From the NCBI GenBank assembly GCA_003488965.1, contig DNJW01000012.1, forward strand, positions 1-8,713: 8,713 bases of DNA, read 5' to 3'. Made by a program: the position numbers and the translations under genes. The DNA comes from Lachnospiraceae bacterium. GTDB lineage: Bacteria > Bacillota > Clostridia > Lachnospirales > Lachnospiraceae. Numbering within the stretch: the stretch's first letter is position 1; each line of letters starts with the position of its first letter. Below the pieces are notes generated by a model, which made no database searches, had not been told where the DNA came from, and saw only the letters and a program-made list of their open reading frames with translations. Of this stretch, positions 1 through 6,397 are shown one piece after another.

Positions 1-714
1 ATGTCGGAGTATATGGAAGGCCATTCCGTGTCGAAGATGATCGGTTCCCCGCCGGGATATGTAGGGTTTGAAGAGGGAGGACAGCTTTCGGAGAAGATTC
101 GCAGGAATCCTTATTCGGTGGTACTCTTTGATGAGATAGAGAAAGCACATCCGGATGTGTTCAATGTGCTTTTGCAGGTATTGGATGACGGAAGGATTAC
201 GGATTCCCAGGGACGTACGGTAGACTTTAAGAATACCATTTTGATTATGACATCCAATATCGGGGCCGGATATCTGCTGGAGGGAATCGGGGATGACGGA
301 AGTATCAGCAAAGAGGCGGAAGATATGGTTATGAATGAACTGCGCGCCCATTTCCGTCCGGAATTTTTAAACAGGCTGGATGAAACCATACTTTTTAAAC
401 CGCTGACGAAGGATGATATCGGAGGAATTGTCCGTCTGATTGTGGATGATTTGAACAGACGGCTGGCGGACAGGGAACTTTCTATTGAAATTTCCCCTGA
501 GGCAGAAAAGTTCATTGTAGAAAATGCTTATGACCCTGTATATGGGGCGAGACCTTTGAAGCGCTATATTCAGAAATATGTGGAAACCTTATCTGCCAAG
601 CTGATACTTGCCGATAAAGTAAAGGCGAAGGATGTGATAGTGATTTCCTTGGAGAACGGAAAACTGGCAGCAGGATGCAAGGAACAGTTGACAGAATATG
701 ATAGAAGGAATTAA
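1..714 (+). CDS. clpB: ATP-dependent protein disaggregase ClpB, C-terminal part (5' end outside window)
   Basis: ClpB is a cytoplasmic hexameric AAA+ unfoldase that pulls polypeptides out of aggregates, working with DnaK/DnaJ/GrpE. Only the last 237 residues are visible, covering most of the second AAA+ domain. Counting from the first visible Met, the substrate-gripping pore loop GYVG is at 19-22, Walker B (VVLFDE) at 40-45, the sensor-1 Asn in TSNIG at 86, the arginine finger in [10 protein letters not shown] at 125, and the sensor-2 motif GARPLKR at 182-188. Walker A lies upstream, outside the window. The first ATG is not the true start, because in this family MSEYME sits inside the domain just after Walker A. 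The C-terminal small domain, with [11 protein letters not shown] followed by [10 protein letters not shown], is more typical of ClpB than of ClpC or ClpE, and no ClpX-type zinc domain is seen. The gene ends in TAA with no obvious terminator, so read-through into the next gene is possible. Confidence 0.93.
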   Translation: MSEYMEGHSVSKMIGSPPGYVGFEEGGQLSEKIRRNPYSVVLFDEIEKAHPDVFNVLLQVLDDGRITDSQGRTVDFKNTILIMTSNIGAGYLLEGIGDDGSISKEAEDMVMNELRAHFRPEFLNRLDETILFKPLTKDDIGGIVRLIVDDLNRRLADRELSIEISPEAEKFIVENAYDPVYGARPLKRYIQKYVETLSAKLILADKVKAKDVIVISLENGKLAAGCKEQLTEYDRRN

Positions 715-766
715 ACTATAAAAAAGGTTAAATTCTCTGAAATTAGCAAAAAGGAGGGGAACGGAT

Positions 767-940
767 ATGATTCCTGAAGACCCGGTAATGCTGTTAAGTT
801 ATATCAATCTGAAATTAAGGGATTATTACAGCAGTTATGAACAGCTGTGTGAAGATATGGATATTGACGGAAAGACAATTGGAGAAAAGCTGGCGTCTAT
901 AAATTATCATTATGATAGGGAGAAAAATCAATTTGTCTGA
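767..940 (+). CDS. DUF4250 family small protein (57 aa)
   Basis: This short gene encodes a 57-residue protein beginning MIPEDPVMLLSYINLKLRDY and ending REKNQFV. The pattern of N-terminal IPxDPxMLLSxIN, a middle LCxDMDID segment and a C-terminal LASINYHYDxExNQFV matches what I recall of DUF4250, a family of small Clostridia proteins with no assigned function. It has no signal peptide or membrane segment and is acidic and probably helical. The family's size and its LCxDMDIDGKTIGEKLASI stretch recall a helix-turn-helix-like fold, but that is inference only. A strong ribosome binding site (AAGGAGGG, 751-758) lies 8 nt before the ATG. The gene starts 52 nt after clpB, and its last codons overlap the start region of the downstream ASKHA gene, which suggests co-transcription and translational coupling. 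Confidence 0.82.
   Translation: MIPEDPVMLLSYINLKLRDYYSSYEQLCEDMDIDGKTIGEKLASINYHYDREKNQFV
917..922 (+). promoter_or_regulatory. Ribosome binding site supporting a TTG start at 933
   Basis: AGGGAG at 917-922 lies 10 nt before TTG 933, inside the end of the DUF4250 gene. The competing ATG at 912 has only AT-rich sequence just upstream. The later ATG at 960 would delete the first beta strand of the ferredoxin domain. The TTG is therefore the better-supported start for the ASKHA gene, although ATG 912 cannot be excluded. Confidence 0.5.
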
Positions 941-2546
941 GCAGATTAAGATAACAATCATGGACAAAAACGGTAAGAATACGGCAGAATTGTGTCATCA
1001 TAAAAAGAGGACGTTGCTTCATACATTGAGGGAAGGCGGGCTTGTGCTGCCTTCCCTTTGTAATGGTCTGGGGAAATGCGGCAGATGTCTTGTAAGGTTT
1101 AGGGGATATGAACCGTTTCCTTCTCAGGCTGACCGGACGGCGATTGCTCCGGACAAACTCAGGGACGGATACCGGCTGGCATGTACGGCCCGGCCGGTAA
1201 AGGACTGTACGGTGGAAACTTTTTTTAGTCAGGAGCGTAAACTGGAGGTGGTAACCGCATCCTATGTGAGCGATGTTCAAAGCAGCGCGGACAGCAGGGA
1301 AATGAGCGGGAAGAAGCATGGGGAGGAAAGCCGGTTCTTTGCCGGGAAAGAGAACAGGTTATATATCGGGAAAGAGGGAAGCGGCAGTGTGGTAAAAGCC
1401 GCAGCAGCGGTAGACATAGGAACGACTACCATAGCGATACAGATGATTGAGACAAAAACAGGGCATATTTTGGATACCTATACTTGTTTCAATCCGCAAA
1501 GAAGCTACGGGGCGGACGTAATTTCACGGATTCAGGCAGATGCCGGAGGAAACGGGGAAGTGCTGCAAAGGCTGGTGAGAGAAGCGCTGGCGGCCGGTAT
1601 CGGACAGATGAAAGAAAGAGCAGACATAAGGATACCGTATCAAATGGAATATATGGTGGTATCTGCCAATACGGCGATGGGACATCTGTTCATGGGATAT
1701 CCGGCGGAATCCTTGGGAAAATACCCGTTTACACCGGTAAATATAAAGACGGTCAGTCTGGACTTTCTGCAAGTGCCGGCGGTGCTGGTTCCCGGAATTT
1801 CTGCGTTTGTAGGGGGAGATATCGTTTCCGGGTTATATGCCTGCGGGCTTTGCTGCCGGGAAATGGGTGGAACATGGCTGTTTCTTGATCTGGGAACCAA
1901 TGCGGAGATGGTCATGGGAAACGGAAACAGGGTTGTCTGTACAGCAGCCGCTGCAGGACCGGCTTTTGAAGGAAGAGGAAGAGACGGTGCAACGGGGCCG
2001 GAGCGGATAGCGGCTATCGCTGCTCTTTTGGAAAAAGGGATTGCGGACAGCACTGGTTTGTTGGCGGAACCGTATTTTGAAACAGGAATTGCAGTAGAAA
2101 CCGGAGAAGGAGGAACAGAAACAGCGGGAGAAAAGGTCTGGATTTCCCAGGAAGATATCAGAAATATTCAGATGGCGAAGGCGGCGGTACGGACTGGCAT
2201 CCATTTTCTGATGGAGCATTTGGGAGTGAAGGAATATGATGAGATAGAGAAAGTGTATGTGGCAGGCGGATTTGGTTTTTATCTGGATAAGAGGGCTGCG
2301 GCTATAACCGGGCTTATACCCTTTGAATTAGAGGAAAAAATAGAAACCGTAGGAAATACATCCCTTGCCGGCGCGCGTTTATTAGGCAAAGAAATGTTGG
2401 CGGCATGCGATAGTAAGAGGAAAACAGCTAATTTGGAGGTCATGGAAAAGCTGGAGGAATTTGCCGATAGGGCGGAGGTGTTCCAGCTGGCGGAAGAGCA
2501 GGGGTTTGAAAAAATATATGTGGACTATTTGAATTTTGGGAAGTGA
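933..2546 (+). CDS. [2Fe-2S] ferredoxin-ASKHA ATPase, corrinoid-protein reactivator (RACo/DUF4445) family
   Basis: Family members use an N-terminal [2Fe-2S] cluster and an ATPase of the acetate/sugar kinase-Hsc70-actin fold to return inactive Co(II) corrinoid proteins to the Co(I) state for methyl transfer. Numbered from TTG 933 (537 aa), the beta-grasp ferredoxin domain spans about 5-100 with cluster ligands C43, C49, C52 and C84. A poorly conserved linker of about 50 residues follows. The ATPase domain then shows phosphate-1 DIGTTT at 161-166, GGDIVSG near 283, phosphate-2 LDLGTN at 318-323, GPAFEG near 344, and the adenosine-site VAGGFG at 443-448. It appears cytoplasmic. It is shorter than the roughly 600-640 aa of classical RACo proteins, and its GPAFEG is followed by RGRDGATGPERIAA rather than the usual ISCG-type segment, indicating a divergent subfamily. 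No corrinoid protein or methyltransferase gene is visible nearby, so its partner is unknown. It overlaps DUF4250 by 8 nt (29 nt if ATG 912 is used). Confidence 0.88.
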   Translation: MSEQIKITIMDKNGKNTAELCHHKKRTLLHTLREGGLVLPSLCNGLGKCGRCLVRFRGYEPFPSQADRTAIAPDKLRDGYRLACTARPVKDCTVETFFSQERKLEVVTASYVSDVQSSADSREMSGKKHGEESRFFAGKENRLYIGKEGSGSVVKAAAAVDIGTTTIAIQMIETKTGHILDTYTCFNPQRSYGADVISRIQADAGGNGEVLQRLVREALAAGIGQMKERADIRIPYQMEYMVVSANTAMGHLFMGYPAESLGKYPFTPVNIKTVSLDFLQVPAVLVPGISAFVGGDIVSGLYACGLCCREMGGTWLFLDLGTNAEMVMGNGNRVVCTAAAAGPAFEGRGRDGATGPERIAAIAALLEKGIADSTGLLAEPYFETGIAVETGEGGTETAGEKVWISQEDIRNIQMAKAAVRTGIHFLMEHLGVKEYDEIEKVYVAGGFGFYLDKRAAAITGLIPFELEEKIETVGNTSLAGARLLGKEMLAACDSKRKTANLEVMEKLEEFADRAEVFQLAEEQGFEKIYVDYLNFGK

Positions 2547-2597
2547 TGGAGGACAAACGGAGAAATTGAGAATACGCACAAAAACGGAGGATAGGCG

Positions 2598-3869
2598 ATG
2601 GAAAAAATGCTGAAGCGGATGGAAGGAAAGGAAATGAAATATTTCTGTTTTTTCTCCTTGGTTTTGCTTTTTGCTGCGGCAGCAGCCGGGAACCTTGCCG
2701 GACTGGCCAAGGGCTTGTGGCTGATTATTGTATCAAGGGATGCTCTGATTACGGATTATTTTGAACTGGCAGGCTATGGGGCTGCGTTTTTGAATGCCGG
2801 TCTGGTAATGGGGATAAGCATACTTCTTGTAGTTTCCCAGAAAATACCTTTTACAGGACCGACGATAGCGGCTTTGTTCATAAATGCCGGATATGGATTG
2901 TGGGGAAAAAATCCGGTGAATATTCTTCCGGTGATTCTTGGGACCGCCCTTTATGCAAGGGTACACCGGTCAAAGCTGAACCGATATATTTACACAGCTT
3001 TGTTCGGCACATGTCTGGCACCTTTAATTACGGAACTGGTATTCCTGTTCCCCTTCGGGCAGCCGGTAAACTTTTTGCTGGGCGCTTTAGCAGGAATTGT
3101 GATTGGTTTTGTGCTGCCTGCTTTATCGATGCACACGGCTTCCATGCATATGGGATATAATCTGTTTAATGTTGGTTTTTCGGGAGGTATACTTGCTTTT
3201 GTAATCGTATGTATACTGCGTGCGTTCGGTATGGAGAGCGAGTCGGTGCTGATATGGAGGGAAGGACAGAATGGGGTAATAGGAGTCTGCCTGTTTCTTT
3301 ATTTTCTGCTGACTGTGGTATTTGGTTTTTTCATAAACGGAAAAAAACTGGATGGCCTGAAAAAGCTAATGGGGCGTTCGGGCTGTGCCGTCTCGGATTT
3401 TGTTTTAATGGACGGTGCCGGACCTGTGCTGATGAATATGGGACTGGTGGGAATTAGCTGCGAACTTTATATTCTTCTGACAGGAGGCGATTTTTCGGGA
3501 CCGGTGATAGGCGCAATATTGGCGGTATTCGGTTTTTCGGCGTTTGGAGTACATATTAAAAACTATCTTCCGGTGCTTGCCGGTGTGTACATATCTACCT
3601 TTTTTACTATGTTTTCACCGGAAACACCGGGAATTCAGCTAGCGGCTGTTTTTGCGGCCGGTTTGTCGCCGATTGCCGGACAGTTCGGGATAGCGGCAGG
3701 TATGATTGCCGGATTTCTTCATGCGGCGGTAGTGATGTGTACCGGTCAGATGTACGGCGGACTGAATCTGTACAACAATGGTTTCAGTGCAGGCTGGGTG
3801 GCAGTCGTTATGGTGCCGGTGGCAGAAAGTTTCAGAAAATATTGGAAAGAGAGAAAGAAGGAAAAATAG
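2598..3869 (+). CDS. DUF1576 family integral membrane protein (423 aa)
   Basis: This is a polytopic membrane protein with roughly ten or more hydrophobic segments from residue 15 to about 408 and a basic C-terminal tail (KERKKEK). It matches my recollection of DUF1576, a family with no established function. The protein is an internal duplication. The segments TDYFELAGYGAAFLNAGLV (52-70) and SDFVLMDGAGPVLMNMGLV (266-284), FTGPTIAAL (85-93) and FSGPVIGAI (299-307), and NILPVILG (108-115) and NYLPVLAG (322-329) are each offset by 214 residues. YNLFNVGFSGG (187-197) matches LNLYNNGFSAG (389-399) at an offset of 202. Such two-repeat architecture is common in transporters and channels, but no substrate can be assigned. 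The start is well supported by GGAGG at 2586-2590, 7 nt before ATG. It sits 51 nt after the ASKHA gene and abuts the 117-aa gene, so the three probably form one operon. Confidence 0.85.
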   Translation: MEKMLKRMEGKEMKYFCFFSLVLLFAAAAAGNLAGLAKGLWLIIVSRDALITDYFELAGYGAAFLNAGLVMGISILLVVSQKIPFTGPTIAALFINAGYGLWGKNPVNILPVILGTALYARVHRSKLNRYIYTALFGTCLAPLITELVFLFPFGQPVNFLLGALAGIVIGFVLPALSMHTASMHMGYNLFNVGFSGGILAFVIVCILRAFGMESESVLIWREGQNGVIGVCLFLYFLLTVVFGFFINGKKLDGLKKLMGRSGCAVSDFVLMDGAGPVLMNMGLVGISCELYILLTGGDFSGPVIGAILAVFGFSAFGVHIKNYLPVLAGVYISTFFTMFSPETPGIQLAAVFAAGLSPIAGQFGIAAGMIAGFLHAAVVMCTGQMYGGLNLYNNGFSAGWVAVVMVPVAESFRKYWKERKKEK

Positions 3870-4223
3870 ATGATTCACGACAAGAAGAAAGTGGCAAAAA
3901 TAGTCGAGGAGCTTACTTTGTTTTTTTTCGCGCTGGGTGCGGATAAAATCCAGTCAGAAATTGAGAAGAAAGAGAAAGAAGTGGTAATTACGTTTCAGGC
4001 GGACTGCAGCCAGGGGGATGCGCATAAAATAGCACAGATGGAGAAATATCTGAACTGTCCGAAAAATGACGGGATGAAAGAGGTTTACTGGGAACTGGCG
4101 GGAGCCGGACAGCCCGGTGACGCAAGCCAGCTGCTGGTGGTGGGGATGATGATTGACAGGGCACAGATAAAGACGGAGGATGGCATGGTTTATCTAAAAC
4201 TGTATAAAGAACAGCAGGAATAA
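3870..4223 (+). CDS. Hypothetical protein, 117 aa, coupled to DUF1576
   Basis: I do not recognise a family with confidence. The protein is soluble, charged and has no signal peptide. An amphipathic N-terminal helix (about 3-34, KKVAKIVEELTLFFFALGAD) is followed by a probable strand (EVVITFQADC, about 37-46), a helical middle ending EKYLNCPKND, then YWELAG and a hydrophobic strand LLVVGMMID, with a C-terminal strand MVYLKLYK. It has two cysteines, C46 and C66. Its ATG follows the TAG of the DUF1576 gene directly (TAG 3867-3869, ATG 3870-3872). Its ribosome binding site AAGGA (3858-3862) lies inside that gene, so translation is almost certainly coupled. This points to a cytosolic partner or regulator of the membrane protein, which is inference from gene order only. 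Confidence 0.75.
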   Translation: MIHDKKKVAKIVEELTLFFFALGADKIQSEIEKKEKEVVITFQADCSQGDAHKIAQMEKYLNCPKNDGMKEVYWELAGAGQPGDASQLLVVGMMIDRAQIKTEDGMVYLKLYKEQQE

Positions 4224-4351
4224 AAGCCGGCCGGTAAAAAGAACCCTTATTTTCAATGCATGATGCGGTTCCTTCTGCATATAAATAAGTAAGGCATAGG
4301 GAAGGGAAATCGTTGCTGGCCATGGGTGGACAGTAACGGGAAATCTGAGGT
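4224..4351 (+). other. Intergenic region before the deacetylase; weak promoter candidate, no clear terminator
   Basis: These 128 nt separate the 117-aa gene from the deacetylase gene. The palindromic GCCGGCCGG-like stretch near 4225-4234 has no loop and is followed only by a short A-run, so I do not call it a terminator. A TATAAA hexamer at 4280-4285 could be a -10, but no good -35 stands 16-18 nt upstream. The ribosome binding site for the deacetylase is unclear: GAGG at 4347-4350 is only 1 nt from the ATG, too close to be standard. Confidence 0.3.
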
Positions 4352-4645
4352 ATGGATTGGAAAAAAAGGATTACCGCTTGCATTTTATTGCTGTTTTTGC
4401 TGTCGGCTGTTCTGATTGTTGGGTATTGGAAACAGGAGGGAATGCCTGTTTTCGGAAAAATGCTGGAAGAACCGGGAGCAAAAAAGGTGGCGCTTACATT
4501 TGATGACGGTCCGCATCCTTACTATACGGAGCAGTTGCTGGACGGTCTGAAAAAACGTGGGGTAAAAGCCACTTTTTTTGTGACCGGGGAACATGCGGAA
4601 CTGCATCCGGAGATTATTAAGAGGATGCAGGAAGAGGGTGGTTGA
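4352..4645 (+). pseudogene. Polysaccharide deacetylase (CE4/NodB), 5' fragment disrupted by insertion
   Basis: This is the N-terminal part of a membrane-anchored polysaccharide deacetylase, an extracytoplasmic metal-dependent enzyme that removes acetyl groups from peptidoglycan or another N-acetylated glycan. Residues 9-25 form a hydrophobic anchor after the basic start MDWKKR. The CE4 domain begins at KKVALTFDDGPH, with catalytic motif 1 at 49-55 (D51 as general base, D52 as metal ligand). Genuine coding sequence stops at E95 (codon ending 4636). The last codons, GGT GGT TGA, come from the inserted element. A TGA in frame at 4346 rules out an earlier start. Motifs 2-5 are 3.66 kb downstream, so the 97-aa product cannot be active. 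Joined to 8299-8694 it gives a 226-aa protein of normal family length. The split is fully repairable by precise excision, so this is an interrupted gene rather than a decayed one. Confidence 0.93.
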
Positions 4646-4662
4646 GTCATAATAATGACAAA
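4637..4662 (+). repeat. attL: GG core plus right arm of the attP palindrome
   Basis: The junction holds deacetylase sequence up to 4636, the GG core at 4637-4638, and an element-derived arm at 4639-4662. The arm contains TGGTTGAGTCATAATAATGA and matches the reverse complement of 8275-8298 at 18 of 24 positions, with zero offset from the core. These arms are the likely recombinase binding sites (zinc-ribbon and recombinase-domain half-sites). Confidence 0.75.
4648..4653 (+). promoter_or_regulatory. -10 half (CATAAT) of a circle-junction promoter
   Basis: CATAAT matches the -10 consensus at 5 of 6 positions. In the integrated state the matching -35 position (4625-4630) reads ATGCAG, a poor match. 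After excision and circle closure, TTGACA from 8287-8292 would sit exactly 17 nt upstream. Transcription would then begin near 4660, giving a leader of about 28 nt before the first recombinase. Confidence 0.65.
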
Positions 4663-4687
4663 GGGGTAAAATCTGGGGAAGTTGTCA

Positions 4688-6397
4688 ATGAAAGAAACGA
4701 ATAAAAAAGAAAATGAAAAGAAGGTCTATGAGGCGGCGGTGTATCTGCGTCTTTCTAAGGAGGACGGGGATGTATGCGGCGACAGCCGCAAGGAGGAGAG
4801 CAACAGCATCACAAACCAAAAGCGGCTCATCCATGATTTTTTAAAAGACAGGGAAGATATCCATGTCTTTAAGGAATATGTGGATGACGGGTATAGCGGT
4901 TCCGACTTCCTGCGCCCTTCCTTTCAGAAAATGATAAAGGACATGGAAGCGGGAAAGGTCAACCTTATTATTGTGAAAGACCTTTCCCGTTTTGGCAGGG
5001 AATATATAGAAGCCGGGAGATATTTACAGAAGATATTTCCGGCGGCAGGGGTGCGGTTTATCGCAGTCACAGACCATTATGATTCCCTGACTGCAGACCG
5101 GACGGAGAAGAATATTGTCATACCGGTAAAGAATTTCGTCAATGACGCCTACAGCGCGGATCTTTCGGTGAAGATAAGGAGCCATCTGGAAAGCAAGCGT
5201 GAAAATGGGGAATATACCGGTGCATATGTCTCTTATGGTTTCATGAAGGATTACAATGACCATAATAAGCTGGTGGCTGATCCGGTGGCAGGGGAGAATG
5301 TGAAGCTTATTTTTCAATGGAAACTGGCAGGAATGAGCAACAGCAAGATAGCAGAGAAACTGAATGCTCTTGGAGTTCTTGCACCGGCAGACTATAAGAG
5401 AAGTCTCGGCATACGTTACCAGAGCGGTTTTCAGAAGAATCTTTATTCCAGATGGAGTCCGGCAGCGGTAGGAAGGATACTGTCAAACCCGTTATGCAAG
5501 GGGCTGGTGATGCAGGGGAAGAAGGAACGTATCAATCATAAAATCAAAAAGATGGTGGCAAAGCCCGAAACGGAACAGAGCCGCTATAGGCAGGAGAATC
5601 TGGCTTTTATTAGGGAAAAGCAGTTTGATGCCGTGCAGGAACTGCTAAAAAAAGACACGAGAACAAATCCGGGGCAGGAAGGGGTATATCTTTTTGGCGG
5701 TATGCTTTTCTGCCCGGACTGCGGCAGGCAGATGATACGCCGCAAGACTGTCTATAAGGGGAAGCAGACCATCTTTTATATCTGCAAGACTTACAACGTG
5801 GAAAAGAACTGTACGAGACACAGTATCAAGGAGCAGGAACTTATTTCCCTCGTGATGGCGGCAGTAAGGGCACAGATGCAGCTGGTGGCAGATGCAGAGG
5901 AAACCCTAAAGGCTGCAAAAGAGGCAATGGAAGGAATGAAGGAGGGCGTTTTGACGGACAAACGGCTGCCGGAACTGGAAAAGGAGCTTGCGGAAAATAC
6001 AGCCATGCTTTCCGGTCTTTACACGGACTGGATGGAAGGGATTCTTTCGGAAGAAGAGTATGAGGAGATGAAAATCTTCTATTCCGGACGCTGTAAAGAG
6101 CTGGAAGGACAGATTCGGAAGAGGAGGGAAAGGGCAGGAAAAGCAGGAGAGGCGGTCAGGAAAGCAAAGCAGTGGCTTGGCAGCCTTAAAGATATAAACT
6201 GCCTGCTTTCCGGTACAGAAGGAGAAATCCGGCGCAGTCTCGTTTGTTTCTTATTTGATAAGATATGGGTATATGAAGGAAAACGGGTGGAGGTTTCTTT
6301 CCTTTATCAGGATAGGATGGCAGAGGTTTATTCTCTGTGCGGCATGTTTAAAGAGACAGCGCAGGAGCAGTCTCTTTATAAAAAGGGAGCAGTATAA
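4688..6397 (+). CDS. Large serine recombinase 1 (569 aa)
   Basis: This site-specific DNA recombinase cuts att sites through a covalent 5'-phosphoserine and exchanges strands by subunit rotation. The N-terminal resolvase domain (about 13-150) contains YLRLS with nucleophile S23, followed by R76 in FLRPSFQKM and KDLSRFGRE with R101 and R104. A recombinase domain (about 170-290) is followed by a zinc ribbon with ligands C342, C345, C366 and C375, then a coiled-coil segment (about 390-510) and a C-terminal DKIWVYEGKRVEV block of DUF4368 type. All key catalytic residues are present, so it should be active. ATG 4688 is preferred over TTG 4682 because GGGG at 4675-4678 is correctly spaced for the ATG. 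No promoter is visible within the 50 nt of element upstream of it; see the split promoter entries. It is the paralogue of recombinase 2 and is translationally coupled to it. Confidence 0.93.
   Translation: MKETNKKENEKKVYEAAVYLRLSKEDGDVCGDSRKEESNSITNQKRLIHDFLKDREDIHVFKEYVDDGYSGSDFLRPSFQKMIKDMEAGKVNLIIVKDLSRFGREYIEAGRYLQKIFPAAGVRFIAVTDHYDSLTADRTEKNIVIPVKNFVNDAYSADLSVKIRSHLESKRENGEYTGAYVSYGFMKDYNDHNKLVADPVAGENVKLIFQWKLAGMSNSKIAEKLNALGVLAPADYKRSLGIRYQSGFQKNLYSRWSPAAVGRILSNPLCKGLVMQGKKERINHKIKKMVAKPETEQSRYRQENLAFIREKQFDAVQELLKKDTRTNPGQEGVYLFGGMLFCPDCGRQMIRRKTVYKGKQTIFYICKTYNVEKNCTRHSIKEQELISLVMAAVRAQMQLVADAEETLKAAKEAMEGMKEGVLTDKRLPELEKELAENTAMLSGLYTDWMEGILSEEEYEEMKIFYSGRCKELEGQIRKRRERAGKAGEAVRKAKQWLGSLKDINCLLSGTEGEIRRSLVCFLFDKIWVYEGKRVEVSFLYQDRMAEVYSLCGMFKETAQEQSLYKKGAV

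Noticed and set aside
912..935. ATG 912 as the start of the ASKHA gene
   Set aside because: It has no ribosome binding site and overlaps DUF4250 by 29 nt. TTG 933 has AGGGAG at 10 nt. The ATG remains possible, so the preference is moderate.
897..1319. Minus-strand open frame of about 140 codons
   Set aside because: It lies entirely opposite the ferredoxin domain of the ASKHA gene, has low-complexity, atypical protein composition and no family resemblance. The same applies to the other antisense frames.
4224..4250. Intrinsic terminator at the GCCGGCCGG stretch
   Set aside because: The palindrome has no loop and no T-run follows it.
4640..4641. Alternative GG crossover at 4640-4641
   Set aside because: It also keeps the reading frame but adds an extra Gly before GHLIGNHT, shifts GG off the centre of the attP palindrome, and leaves only 14 nt between TTGACA and CATAAT.
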